Assembly: GCA_004322365.1 (NCBI GenBank)
Contig: SCTS01000007.1
Span: 1 to 64,000, forward strand
Length of the DNA: 64,000 nucleotides
Direction of reading: 5' to 3'
From: Patescibacteria group bacterium
GTDB lineage: Bacteria > Patescibacteria > Paceibacteria > UBA9973 > UBA2103
Each line of letters opens with the position of its first letter. The first letter of the stretch is position 1. Below, in pieces: positions 36,190 to 45,504 of this stretch. Position numbers and translations under genes: made by a program. The notes beneath the pieces were generated by a model. The model searched no databases. It was not told the origin of the DNA and saw only the letters and a list, made by a program, of their open reading frames with translations.

Positions 36190-36765
36190 ATGTCTGTACT
36201 TTCATACAACGAAATCATTCCTAAGAAAATAATCGTCCACGAAGGACAGCCTTTTGAAGTGCTTTCTTCACACGTATTTCGTAAACAACAACGAAAGCCT
36301 GTAAACCAAACAAAACTCAGAAACTTGAAAACGGGGAAAGTGCTTGAAATATCATTTCATCAAGCGGAAACCGTATTGGAAGCGGACATGGAAAAACGCT
36401 CAGCAAAATTCATCTATAAAAATCGTGGCGAAGCGTGGTTTACCGATCCGGAAAATCCAAAAGATCGTTTTGTGGTAACCGAGGGGATTCTTGGAGACAA
36501 TGGACAGTATTTGAAACCTGATTTACTTGTAGAACTTTTGGTATGGAATGAAGAAATCATTGGTGCACGATTGCCAATAAAAATGGAATTCAAAGTGGTT
36601 GAGGCTCCCCCATCGGTCAAAGGTAATACAGCGCAGGGTGGTACGAAACTAGTTACACTCGAAGGTGGAGCAACGGTAAATGTGCCTATGTTCATCAACG
36701 AGGGTGACATTGTCAGAATAAATACTGAGACTGGAGAATATAACGAAAGAGTAGAGAAAGCTTAA
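36190..36765 (+). CDS. efp: Elongation factor P with an atypical tip loop
   Basis: 191 residues covering the three EF-P domains (KOW-like, two OB folds; KLRNLKTGKVLEISF, FIYKNRGEAWFTDPENP, GDIVRINTETGEYNERV). EF-P helps ribosomes through proline stretches. The loop that carries the modified Lys34 (PGKG) in E. coli reads here FRKQQRKPVNQTKLRNL, one residue shorter and without PGKG; Lys32, Arg35 and Lys36 are candidates for the tip. No epmA or earP gene is in the window. TATAAT 9 nt before the ATG indicates a leaderless mRNA. Confidence 0.95.
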   Translation: MSVLSYNEIIPKKIIVHEGQPFEVLSSHVFRKQQRKPVNQTKLRNLKTGKVLEISFHQAETVLEADMEKRSAKFIYKNRGEAWFTDPENPKDRFVVTEGILGDNGQYLKPDLLVELLVWNEEIIGARLPIKMEFKVVEAPPSVKGNTAQGGTKLVTLEGGATVNVPMFINEGDIVRINTETGEYNERVEKA

Positions 36766-36821
36766 GGAAGGTTCTAGGTGCTAGCTTCTAGGGACTAAAT
36801 TTTAATCCAAGAGATTAGCTA

Positions 36822-36853
36822 TAAAAAAAATCCCTCTGACGAGGGATTTTTTA
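36822..36853. terminator. Terminator between efp and rpsR
   Basis: AAAAAATCCCTC-tgac-GAGGGATTTTTT, symmetric; serves the convergent efp and the rpsF-ssb-rpsR unit. Confidence 0.9.
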
Positions 36854-36863
36854 GTTTGGATGC

Positions 36864-37046
36864 TTATTGTGCGATGTATGGGAGAAGTCCCATGAAGCGA
36901 GCGTGCTTGATAGCTTTCTCAATCTTGCGCTGATGGCTTGCTGGCATACTTGTTCGGCGAGCGCCTTGGATACGAGCATGTGGCGTAATAAACCCTTTAA
37001 GGTATTGGGTGTTCTTGTAATCAACGTATTTTGGAAGTGAACTCAT
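36864..37046 (-). CDS. rpsR: Ribosomal protein S18
   Basis: 60 residues, shorter than the 75 of E. coli. Contains VDYKNTQYLKGFITPHARIQGARRTSMPASHQRKIEKAIKHARFMGLLPYI, the S18 core. Last gene of the rpsF-ssb-rpsR unit. S18 pairs with S6 on the 30S platform. Confidence 0.95.
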   Translation of the reverse strand: MSSLPKYVDYKNTQYLKGFITPHARIQGARRTSMPASHQRKIEKAIKHARFMGLLPYIAQ

Positions 37047-37105
37047 ATTTTTATTATTTTGGATTTAAAGCTGAAAGCTGGCACCTGAAACCTGAAAGCT
37101 ATTAA

Positions 37106-37558
37106 TTAAAATGGAATATCGTCAGGGCTTATTTCTTCGGCAGGATACTCGATATCGGGACCTTTGTCACTCCCCGCCTTACCAGGCTTCATTGGAGCAC
37201 CATCACCGCGCACCTCGTCGCTTCCCCCACCACCAGTCTTTGAGCCAAACTGAACGCGCTCTGCAACGATTTCTGTTCGGTACTGCTTTGCACCATCTTT
37301 GTCCCAAGAACGAGTCTGAAGTCGGCCTTCAACGAGAACCTGCTGACCCTTTTTCAAGTACTGAGCACAGGTTTCTGCCTGACGACCGAAAACAACGATG
37401 TTATGAAATTCTGTCGCCTCTTTCTTTTCACCATTCTGATCTTTCCATGTGCGATTTGTTGCAACACCGAATGAAGAAACATTCGCACCAGATGGGAGCG
37501 CCTTTAACTCTGGATCACGAGTGAGGTTTCCTGCGATGAAAACTTTATTGAGATACAT
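37106..37558 (-). CDS. ssb: Single-stranded DNA-binding protein
   Basis: 150 residues. The N-terminal OB fold has MYLNKVFIAGNLTRDPELK, ATNRTWKDQNGEKKEATEFH and KKGQQVLVEGRLQTRSWDKDG. A flexible Gly-rich tail ends in the acidic tip ISPDDIPF that binds partner proteins. It lies between rpsF and rpsR, the usual arrangement. Confidence 0.97.
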   Translation of the reverse strand: MYLNKVFIAGNLTRDPELKALPSGANVSSFGVATNRTWKDQNGEKKEATEFHNIVVFGRQAETCAQYLKKGQQVLVEGRLQTRSWDKDGAKQYRTEIVAERVQFGSKTGGGGSDEVRGDGAPMKPGKAGSDKGPDIEYPAEEISPDDIPF

Positions 37559-37605
37559 GTGAGTTAGTTTCGGATGACAGGCTTCAGTTAAACATCTAAC
37601 AAGAA

Positions 37606-38145
37606 CTATTCAGCAACCTTTGCGTCCTCTGTAGCAATACTTTCAAGAGCTTGATCGAGGGCAACCTCAGACATTTCGCCTCCTACCTCAGCCTCTCGTT
37701 TTGGCTTATCAATAGAACCTGATGGACCTGCAACTGCACCACTCAAAGCTGCTGCTACTGCCTCTCTATCAGTTACTACGATGAGTGAGCGGAGAATTGA
37801 TGGGTTTGCATCCAATGCTATTTTTACGCGAGCAATTGCCTCACGAGGAGCCTCAAAAGCCATCCAGCCAAAGTATGCCGCGTTAAAATTCGTCAATTTA
37901 CCGTTTACACGCTTTGCGATGGTGTATGCGAGAGCAATGTTTGAAGGAAATCTGTCCCCGACAAAAGTAACACTCTCTCCCTTGAGAGTTTCCATAATTC
38001 CCTGAACCGCTACCGTAACTTCCTCCTCAGAGAGCGTTGGCAACAGGTGGTAGCCTACTTCATAGACATTTGTGCGGACATCATCTCCTTCATCTGAAAG
38101 AGCTGGGACTCCAGCCAAATCTTCTTCCAATATCTTTGTTTCCAT
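37606..38145 (-). CDS. rpsF: Ribosomal protein S6, extended
   Basis: About 179 residues from ATG 38145 (METKILEEDLAGV). The core YEVGYHLLPTLSEEEVTVAVQGIMETLKG...NFNAAYFGWMAFEAPREAIARVKIALDANPSILRSLIVV is S6. It carries an extra N-terminal stretch of about 25 residues and a C-terminal acidic extension of about 60 residues. First gene of rpsF-ssb-rpsR. A longer reading from 38175 is possible. Confidence 0.9.
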   Translation of the reverse strand: METKILEEDLAGVPALSDEGDDVRTNVYEVGYHLLPTLSEEEVTVAVQGIMETLKGESVTFVGDRFPSNIALAYTIAKRVNGKLTNFNAAYFGWMAFEAPREAIARVKIALDANPSILRSLIVVTDREAVAAALSGAVAGPSGSIDKPKREAEVGGEMSEVALDQALESIATEDAKVAE

Positions 38146-38218
38146 TGTCCGAAGAGCGTACCATGGCTCGCCCATTGAGGCAACGGGCAGGTAGCTTACA
38201 GGTTCCAGCTGTCAGGTT

Positions 38219-39025
38219 TCAGCTTTTTGGAACAAACATCTTGAGGGCGTTTTGGACGGTAGCCTCTCTGGCCGTCTCCTCTGAAATGCCCCGAATCGAG
38301 GCAATAGCCCCAACTACGTACTTCACATATAAAGGCTCATTTCTTCTCCCCCTAAAAGGGTTCGGGGTAGCATACGGAGCATCAGTTTCAGTCATGAGCA
38401 TCTCGAGTGGTGCAAATTTCACTACATCGTCGTATTCACGAGCAAAGGTAAGAACTCCGGTGAACGATGTCGTGAAGCCTATGGTGTAAAAACGCCTCGC
38501 TATATCAACGGTGCCCACAAAAAAATGAATATTCCCTCGGAGTTTTTCACCTGCCTCTCTTTTTTTGGACTCCAACATTGCAAGCATGTCGATGTAGGTA
38601 TCAACGGTACCTCGTGAAGGCCTGCCGTGAATCATTAATGGTTTGTCGTATTTAATTGCAAAATCCACGTGCTTCTCAAACTCACACATCTGACGCTTCT
38701 TCGCAATTGCTATATCGCCTGTAATTCTAAAATAATCTAAACCACACTCCCCTACCCCAACAACTTTCGGATTCAGAATAAGTGATTTATATTCAGCCTC
38801 TGAAAAAGTTTCTGACTCTGTGTCATTGGGATGAAGACCAATCGTTGAAAAGAATCCTTCTTTCCCTTCCCCAAACTTCACTGAATCTTCTGAAGTCGAT
38901 TTATTAACTCCTACAGTAATAGTCCACACCGATTCATCCCGCATTCTCTGAAGGACTTCCTCAAGATCTTGATCGTAGTCCTTAAAAGTTACGTGGGAGT
39001 GAATGTCAAAGTATTTTGGTTTCAT
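38219..39025 (-). CDS. tatD: TatD family metal-dependent hydrolase
   Basis: About 268 residues. The amidohydrolase-like metal motifs are YFDIHSHVTF, GVGECGLDYF, KPLMIHGRPSRG, and MLMTETDAPYATPNPFRGRRNEPLYVKYVV. TatD proteins are 3'-5' DNA/RNA exonucleases. A family form with a GRPSRG rather than HxR signature suggests some divergence. It follows metG by 28 bp. Confidence 0.9.
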   Translation of the reverse strand: MKPKYFDIHSHVTFKDYDQDLEEVLQRMRDESVWTITVGVNKSTSEDSVKFGEGKEGFFSTIGLHPNDTESETFSEAEYKSLILNPKVVGVGECGLDYFRITGDIAIAKKRQMCEFEKHVDFAIKYDKPLMIHGRPSRGTVDTYIDMLAMLESKKREAGEKLRGNIHFFVGTVDIARRFYTIGFTTSFTGVLTFAREYDDVVKFAPLEMLMTETDAPYATPNPFRGRRNEPLYVKYVVGAIASIRGISEETAREATVQNALKMFVPKS

Positions 39026-39053
39026 ATACACCTACCCCGATTAATCGGGGTAC

Positions 39054-40484
39054 TTAAACGAGACGTGGAAATAGATTTTCCGGTTTTTTGTTTTCCTTGA
39101 TTGCGTCGAGAATTTTTTTGCTCGTTTCGGGCATGAAGGGGCCGAGAAGATAGCCAATATTCCATACTTCTGCAGCAAGACCAGCAAGCATAACTCTGCC
39201 TTGAGTAGGATCGGATTTGACTACCTTGAAGGGTTCGTCCCGAGTAATACGTTCGTCAGCAATAGCTATAAGAGAGAAAACTAATTCGAGTGCCTGGTTG
39301 AAAGAAAATTCTTCGAGTGCTTTCTTGATTTCTTCTTTTCCCTGTGGCGCTTCGGGTTCAGCAATAGGTGCGCTCAGATTATCTGCGCAGAGCTTCATTA
39401 CACGTGCCACAAGGTTCCCAATCCCATTGGTGAGCCCTGCCGTATACCACTCATCTAATTTCTCCCATGTAACATCAGTGTCCTCAGTTGAATGCACATG
39501 ACGGAGCAAGAGATACCGAGTTGCTTCGGTTCCGTATTTTTGAACGAGCTCATACGGGCTAATGACATTGCCGATAGACTTCGACATCTTTTGACCACCG
39601 GAATTTATAAAGCCGTGATAGAACACTTGGTCAGTATTTTTAATATCTGCAGACATGAGCATCGCTTGCCACATGAGGGATTGGAAACGCACCTGATCCT
39701 TCCCTGCCATCTGGAGCGTGTACCCTTCTTCCCAGAACTTTTTAAAATTTCCACTCTCATCGTTAGGCCAACCAAGTGTTGAAATGTAACTTGTGAGCGC
39801 ATCAAACCACACATACATCACTTGAGTATCATCTTCAGGAACAGATACACCCCATGTAAGTCTGCTTTTCTCTCTGGAAATACTAAAATCTTCTAATCCT
39901 TCTTTTACGAAATTAATGGCTTCAATCCTACGCCATTCAGGAACTATGACATTCGATTGATTTAAATATTCAAGGAGCTTCTCTTGATACCTTGAGAATT
40001 TGAAAAAATAGTTTTCTTCTTTTAAAAGTTGTGGGGCTGTTTTATGAATGTGACAAAGATCATTAATGATTTCTTTTTTGGTTAAAAACTTTTCACACCC
40101 TACGCAGTACAAACCCTCAAACGGTTTCTTATAAATGTCACCCTTTGCCATACATCGTTTCCACATCTCTTCTGCTGCGAGTTTATGATGCGGGCTCGTG
40201 GTACGAATAAAATGTAAATCGTCTGATAGTCCCAATGTTCCTTTCAGTTTTTGAAATTCATTTGCGTAGTAATCAACATATTCTTGAGTACCCTTCCCTG
40301 CCTTTTGTGCAGCTTCGTATATTTTCTGTCCGTGCTCATCTGTGCCAGTGGTGAAAAATACCTCCTCGCCGAGAGACCGTCTAAAGCGAACAAGTGCATC
40401 AGCCTGCACGAGCTCTAGCGCAAATCCAATATGAGGATCGGAATTTACATAGGGCAGTGTGGTGGTGAGATAAAAAGTACGCAT
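39054..40484 (-). CDS. metG: Methionyl-tRNA synthetase
   Basis: About 476 residues from ATG 40484 (MRTFYLTTTLPYVNSDPHIGFALELVQADALVRF). The class I motifs are PHIGFAL and KMSKSIGNVI; FFTTGTDEHGQKI and YVWFDALTSYISTLGWP are typical MetRS. A zinc-region remnant (LYCVGCEKFLT) is present. No C-terminal dimer/EMAP domain, so a short form. It begins 12 bp after the AI-2E permease stop and leads into tatD. Confidence 0.95.
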   Translation of the reverse strand: MRTFYLTTTLPYVNSDPHIGFALELVQADALVRFRRSLGEEVFFTTGTDEHGQKIYEAAQKAGKGTQEYVDYYANEFQKLKGTLGLSDDLHFIRTTSPHHKLAAEEMWKRCMAKGDIYKKPFEGLYCVGCEKFLTKKEIINDLCHIHKTAPQLLKEENYFFKFSRYQEKLLEYLNQSNVIVPEWRRIEAINFVKEGLEDFSISREKSRLTWGVSVPEDDTQVMYVWFDALTSYISTLGWPNDESGNFKKFWEEGYTLQMAGKDQVRFQSLMWQAMLMSADIKNTDQVFYHGFINSGGQKMSKSIGNVISPYELVQKYGTEATRYLLLRHVHSTEDTDVTWEKLDEWYTAGLTNGIGNLVARVMKLCADNLSAPIAEPEAPQGKEEIKKALEEFSFNQALELVFSLIAIADERITRDEPFKVVKSDPTQGRVMLAGLAAEVWNIGYLLGPFMPETSKKILDAIKENKKPENLFPRLV

Positions 40485-40495
40485 CGGACTATCAA

Positions 40496-41554
40496 TCATT
40501 TCAACTCAGCGAGTTCACGTGTTTTTGATTTTTCTATATCAGTTACAAATTCCTGAAGTGCAGCCGCAAGTGGCACAGCAAGAAGTATGCCGTAAAAACC
40601 GGCGAGCTGGCCTCCTGCAATCATTGCCAAAATAACCATGAGCGGAGGTACTCCCACTACTCGCTTCACTACCAAAGGATAAATAAGGTTTGACTGAAGG
40701 AGATTAATAACAAGAAAGCCTCCTGCAACAAAGAGTGCGAGCTGGGTTCCTCCTGTTGTTGCTCCTATGATAACCGCAAGTGTTCCTGAGACGAGCGAAC
40801 CAAACATAGGGATAATTTCTACACAGGCTGCAAAAATAGCAATAAGAAATGCATACGGCACCTGAAGAATAGAGAGCCAAAGGTAGCCCAATACACCGAT
40901 GATAAGGGAAAGAATGAGTTGTCCTTGCATCCAAAGACCAATCTTGTGACGTGATCGCTTCCATAAATCAAGTGCGTAGTGCTGATGCTTCACTGGTATA
41001 ACAACCTTGAGAAAATCATCCACACCTGTTTCTTGAAATGCAAAGTAGATCGATAAAATGATTATCAAAATAAAAGAGATGATACCGCCAAATATACTGT
41101 ACACAGCTTGGAGTGCTCCTTGTCCAGTCGGGATAATGAAACTTTGCAATTGTGCTAGAAGTGCTGCAGAAAATTCGTGAGGAATAAACGGTTGCAACGC
41201 ACTCACCGTAGAGCCTCCAAAAATACTCTCAATGCGGAGGGAACTCAAGAACTGCGGAAGATCAACAATAAACCCTCGTGTCTCTTCAACAAGGGGTGGT
41301 AACAAAAGATAAATGATTCCTAAAAATACACCAACAATGAGAGCGTAGATTGATAGCACTGCAAAAGCTCGTGGGAGCTTCTTTTTCACAAACCAATGCA
41401 CACCGGGCTCTACGGCTGAAGAGAGAACAATCGCTGTGAGGACAATAAGAACAAGGTCTCTGAGAAAGAAGAGCAACCATAAGAGTAGACCAATCCACAC
41501 CACTGTCCAAAAAGAACCTGGGGTGATGTTAATAGTGAGAGGCCGAGTGTCCAT
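40496..41554 (-). CDS. AI-2E family transporter
   Basis: 352 residues with about eight membrane segments and the family motifs FFLRDLVLIVLTAIVLSSAVEP, GGIISFILIIILSIYFAF, and FGSLVSGTLAVIIGATTGGTQLALFVAGGFLVINLLQSNLIYPLVV. Family members export diverse small molecules or ions; the AI-2 name should not be taken as function here. The promoter has extended -10 TGC-TAGAAT 6 nt before the ATG. Confidence 0.88.
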   Translation of the reverse strand: MDTRPLTINITPGSFWTVVWIGLLLWLLFFLRDLVLIVLTAIVLSSAVEPGVHWFVKKKLPRAFAVLSIYALIVGVFLGIIYLLLPPLVEETRGFIVDLPQFLSSLRIESIFGGSTVSALQPFIPHEFSAALLAQLQSFIIPTGQGALQAVYSIFGGIISFILIIILSIYFAFQETGVDDFLKVVIPVKHQHYALDLWKRSRHKIGLWMQGQLILSLIIGVLGYLWLSILQVPYAFLIAIFAACVEIIPMFGSLVSGTLAVIIGATTGGTQLALFVAGGFLVINLLQSNLIYPLVVKRVVGVPPLMVILAMIAGGQLAGFYGILLAVPLAAALQEFVTDIEKSKTRELAELK

Positions 41555-41574
41555 GTGGCTATTCTAGCACCACT

Positions 41575-42912
41575 CTATTGTAGATACAGGGATACACCTC
41601 CTGCCACCATTTCTATTGCCGTATCGATAGGCATTCGCTCTTGTGAGCCAGTGTCTCTATTTCGCACCGTAACAGTATCTTTTTGTTCAGGGTTTTCGCC
41701 GAGAGTATCGAAATCAATAGTAATACACCACGGTGTACCTATCTCATCTTGTCTACGATAGCGCTTACCAATGTTGCCATTATCGTCCCACATAACCTGA
41801 GGTACCTTCTTTTTAAGTGCCGTGTATACTTCTCGCGCTTTCTCTACAAGCTCTGGCTTATTCTTCAAAAGAGGAAACACCGCGGCTTTAATGGGAGCTA
41901 TGTGAGATGGAAACGCAAGGTAAACACGCGTATCATCCCCCGTCACATCTTCCTTATACGCACTCGCGAGAATTGCGAGCACAGTACGGTCAACACCAAG
42001 CGATGGCTCAATTACATGAGGAGTAATTTTTGCGCCTTCTCCATCAGAATATTTCAACTCAACAGTTGAACCTTTTTCGTGCGCAGAAAGATCAAAGTCA
42101 CCACGATACGCCAACCCCCAGAGCTCACCTCGCCCAAAAGGAAAATCAAATTCAAAATCGATTGTCTTTTTACTGTAGTGTGCCAAATCCCCTGCTTCTA
42201 TATCTTTAGAATGAAAGGAATCCATTGATAAACCGCACGCTTCCGCAAAGTGCACCATATCTTTTCTCCATTCCTCAAAAGCACCCTCCCATGAATTTTC
42301 ATTAACAAAGTATTCAAGTTCCATCTGCTCAAACTCTCTTGAACGAAATACAAAGTCGCGTGGTGCAATTTCATTCCTAAATGCCTTCCCAATTTGCGCT
42401 ATACCAAACGGTAGCTTTGGATGAAATGTATCAATGATATTTTTAAAATTAACAAAAATTCCTCCCGCTGTTTCAGGCCGAAGATACACCACTGACGATT
42501 CATCTTCGGTGGCACCTGCGTGTGTCTTGAACATCATGTTGAACTGGCGCGCTTCGCCGAGCTCACCCCCACACTCAGGACACTTCTTCCCACCTTCAAG
42601 ATGATCGGCACGAAAACGTCGTTTACATTTTTTACATTCAACCAATGGGTCTGAGAAACCAGAAACATGTCCTGACGCTTCCCACGCTTTTGAATTCATT
42701 AAAATTGCAGCATCAACTCCATACACATCATCACGACTATCAACAAACATCCTCCACCAAAGATTCTTTACATTATTCTTCAGCGCAACACCTAACGGGC
42801 CGTAGTCGTAGGTACCCGAAAGACCTCCATATATCTCCGAGCCTGGAAAAATAAAACCTCGTCGCTTTGCAAGCGATGTAATCTTCTCCATCAGTCCTTC
42901 TTCTTTTTGCAT
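41575..42912 (-). CDS. glyS: Glycyl-tRNA synthetase (single-chain class II)
   Basis: 445 residues, the alpha2 (eukaryote/archaeal/Firmicutes-like) type. It has SLAKRRGFIFPGSEIYGGLSGTYDYGPLG, an inserted zinc ribbon (CKKCKRRFRADHLEGGKKCPECGG), motif 2 FRNEIAPRDFVFRSREFEQME, and motif 3-type PHVIEPSLGVDRTVLAIL. TACAAT 6 nt before the ATG at 42912 indicates its own leaderless promoter; unlike ileS and argS it has no attenuator. Confidence 0.96.
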   Translation of the reverse strand: MQKEEGLMEKITSLAKRRGFIFPGSEIYGGLSGTYDYGPLGVALKNNVKNLWWRMFVDSRDDVYGVDAAILMNSKAWEASGHVSGFSDPLVECKKCKRRFRADHLEGGKKCPECGGELGEARQFNMMFKTHAGATEDESSVVYLRPETAGGIFVNFKNIIDTFHPKLPFGIAQIGKAFRNEIAPRDFVFRSREFEQMELEYFVNENSWEGAFEEWRKDMVHFAEACGLSMDSFHSKDIEAGDLAHYSKKTIDFEFDFPFGRGELWGLAYRGDFDLSAHEKGSTVELKYSDGEGAKITPHVIEPSLGVDRTVLAILASAYKEDVTGDDTRVYLAFPSHIAPIKAAVFPLLKNKPELVEKAREVYTALKKKVPQVMWDDNGNIGKRYRRQDEIGTPWCITIDFDTLGENPEQKDTVTVRNRDTGSQERMPIDTAIEMVAGGVSLYLQ

Positions 42913-42950
42913 TGAATGATTGTATCCTCCCTGAAAGCTGAAAGCTATAT

Positions 42951-44804
42951 CTACGGCACCACAACGCCTCCGCTCGGTACGCCTGAAGCTGAGCCTGTTG
43001 TTAGTGGTCCTGCTGTAGCCTCAATCTGACCTCTTACAAATCGATCATAGGCAGACACTCGCTGACTACCGACTATCGTTGGTACATTTCCTACTTGAGT
43101 GAGAGACGGAGTCATTCCTACTTTGAATGAAGCATTTTTTGTTTGCCCCCCTGCCACATCTCCAATAGTCCAAGTGACAATACGGCCAGAGGCATTGAAA
43201 GAGATATTTGACCCAGCTTCGGGCGCAATGAAACGCACATAACTTGGCAATATCGCGCTCACAGAAGTATTAGCTAATGCATTGGCCGAATTCAAAACGA
43301 TCCAGGTGACAGTGTAGGTTGTCTCCTTATCGGCCTTTGGCGATACAGGTCCCGCCATATTCGTTATTGATGGAGAAAGCTTCACATCCGTTGCAACAAC
43401 GGCATTTGTTGTAGCGGATGACTTAACGATAACGGGAACATTTGATTCACTCTGTCGCTCTGCCTCCACGTTGACCGACAGACGCACCGTCGAATTTTTA
43501 AAGTCACCCTTATCTAAAGGAAGTGTCTTGAATGAAAACGAAAGTGTCTCCGAGTCCCCTGGAGCAACATTTGAAAGATTTGGATTAGTTGCCTTACTCC
43601 AAAGTATTGAGGAATTATTTGAACTATAGAATCCTTTTTCTGCTTGCACCGTACTTCGATCTAAAATAGCTCCATCTAAGGTAAGTGTGATAGCAACATT
43701 TTGAACCTTCACTGGAAGGTTGTTTGTCCATGTCACCTGCCCTCGCACTTCTCGTCCACGAATAATTGTATGTGTGTCAGAAGTAGAACCTTCAAGCGAA
43801 AGTGCAACGGAAACGAAAGGCTTTGTTACGGTAAGTGAAAGTTCAGATGCCGCGAGCGGAGCTATGATTGCATCACTATTATCTATCTTCTGAGTTCCCG
43901 TATTAAAACGAAGTACCCTGCTCTCGCCATCTTCACCAACAAAAACACCTTTCACTTCCACGGTGCGTGTACCGCCTGCTTCTATGTCTCCAAGTGCCCA
44001 CGATGCAGTACCTACCGTAGGCGCTGGCTTTGAAGATTCAAAAGAAAAGCCCGGAGGATAATTTGCGACAAGAAGCATGTCTTTCAAAACCCCTGGAGCA
44101 TTCGATACTACCGACACGGAGAATGTGACAGGTTGTCCTGATACTGCCTCCTTGAGGGCATCAATAGTAATAGATGCCGGTGACTGATTAACTTTTGTCA
44201 CATACGTAGTTTCGCTCACGAAAATAGCATTCGAAGAAGGTACACGATATTCCGCCGAAGCTTTGATGGAGAGATCCTGTCCTGACTCACCAAAAACAAC
44301 AGCACGGATTGTACGATTAATACTCTCACCGGATTTAATAGTCCCTAGCGACTCTCGAATGCGTGGAAGTTCACGAGAAATATCTGTATCTGACCGCGTA
44401 CCTGCGGGGAACTCTATAATTAAGTCAGTGAGTTCCATCGGCACAGCGTTTCTGTTTGTTATAACAACCTGCAAAGAAAGTGTGCTCCCGGCACCAATTT
44501 CTGTCGGACCAGTCACCTGAACATCAACGTTCTTAGTTGAGATTGTGTTATTGCCAGCAAACAAAATTACTCCTGCGACTGCAACAGCGAGAAAGAAAAA
44601 GATGACCGAGCCACCAAAAAGTATTTCAGGGATCTTCATACGTCGCCCCTTTGGCCTAGTCGATGCATCGCCCCCTTCCTGTTTCTGCCACCCCTTAGGA
44701 GCACGCGAACTGCGTGAGAAAAGAGTTGAGCGATGAATGCTTCCATCGACTAACCCGCTGTCTAGTTTTTTTGAAAGATTTTCGAGTGCACCGTTGTCAG
44801 ACAT
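42951..44804 (-). CDS. Single-pass membrane protein with DUF11-like/Ig-like repeats
   Basis: 617 residues. A cytoplasmic N-terminus of about 55 basic residues, a membrane segment (about 58-80: FGGSVIFFFLAVAVAGVILFA), then 530 residues of repeated beta domains with TGPTEIGAGSTLSLQVVITNRN, ANYPPGFSFESSKPAPTVG, and WTIGDVAGGQTKNASF, the pattern of DUF11/CARDB-like extracellular repeats. Ends with a Gly/Pro/Val-rich tail. Probably a surface adhesin or cell-wall spacer. TAAGCT 7 nt before the ATG. Confidence 0.75.
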   Translation of the reverse strand: MSDNGALENLSKKLDSGLVDGSIHRSTLFSRSSRAPKGWQKQEGGDASTRPKGRRMKIPEILFGGSVIFFFLAVAVAGVILFAGNNTISTKNVDVQVTGPTEIGAGSTLSLQVVITNRNAVPMELTDLIIEFPAGTRSDTDISRELPRIRESLGTIKSGESINRTIRAVVFGESGQDLSIKASAEYRVPSSNAIFVSETTYVTKVNQSPASITIDALKEAVSGQPVTFSVSVVSNAPGVLKDMLLVANYPPGFSFESSKPAPTVGTASWALGDIEAGGTRTVEVKGVFVGEDGESRVLRFNTGTQKIDNSDAIIAPLAASELSLTVTKPFVSVALSLEGSTSDTHTIIRGREVRGQVTWTNNLPVKVQNVAITLTLDGAILDRSTVQAEKGFYSSNNSSILWSKATNPNLSNVAPGDSETLSFSFKTLPLDKGDFKNSTVRLSVNVEAERQSESNVPVIVKSSATTNAVVATDVKLSPSITNMAGPVSPKADKETTYTVTWIVLNSANALANTSVSAILPSYVRFIAPEAGSNISFNASGRIVTWTIGDVAGGQTKNASFKVGMTPSLTQVGNVPTIVGSQRVSAYDRFVRGQIEATAGPLTTGSASGVPSGGVVVP

Positions 44805-44919
44805 ACTGAACAGCTTAGCAGGTTATAGGTTATAGGTTCCAGTTTTTAATAGGGACAAAAAGAGATTTCTTCGCTTTTCTATTCCCTATAACCTAAAACC
44901 TCGCACCTAGAACCTGACC

Positions 44920-45504
44920 TCAAAGTCCACTCTCAGAAATAGCTTCGTTAATAAGGCGAACAAGTGTATTGCGAGATTCACGCACTGCTTTCAAAGTCGG
45001 CATATCGTACGAAATATCTAAAAATAACTTCATTATGGGATCCTCCCGCACATACCCTAACGCTGCGAGTACCCGAAGCACCGCAACGCATTCCGCTTCA
45101 AGTACATACTCCTCATCGATGTTCGGAAGAATGCGAAAGAATCCAAACAGTGCACTAAAAAGATATGGATCACTGCCTTCTCCCCGAATAAACTGCCTAA
45201 CTATTGTGATAACACGGGCCGTAACTTCTTGAGCTTTTGTATTACCTGAAAGCGCAAAGTGAGAATTCTCAGTTTTTGTAGCGCCGATAACACGCCACAC
45301 ATCACGACCTTTCACCAACACAAAAACGCCCGTTGTCCCAACCTGTAGGTGCGGGCGAAGCTTTGATCGCTCTTCACGGGCACTTTTAGCGAGAGCAGAA
45401 ACAAGTCCTAACGAGTCCGTATATATAGAAATACGCACACTACCCTCTCCGGCTGAGCGCCTAGCAACTATAATCCCTCGAGCTGTTACTTCACGAACGG
45501 ACAT
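44920..45504 (-). CDS. recO: DNA repair protein RecO
   Basis: 194 residues, shorter than the usual 230-250. The N-terminal OB fold has ARGIIVARRSAGEGSVRISIYTDSLGLVSALAKSAREERSKLRPHLQ, typical RecO. The helical C-terminus is shortened (YLFSALFGFFRILPNIDEEYVLEAECVAVLRVLAALGY), and the zinc cysteines are absent. It loads RecA on SSB-coated DNA. It overlaps the ileS end by 14 bp and so is probably co-transcribed under the Ile attenuator. Confidence 0.85.
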   Translation of the reverse strand: MSVREVTARGIIVARRSAGEGSVRISIYTDSLGLVSALAKSAREERSKLRPHLQVGTTGVFVLVKGRDVWRVIGATKTENSHFALSGNTKAQEVTARVITIVRQFIRGEGSDPYLFSALFGFFRILPNIDEEYVLEAECVAVLRVLAALGYVREDPIMKLFLDISYDMPTLKAVRESRNTLVRLINEAISESGL

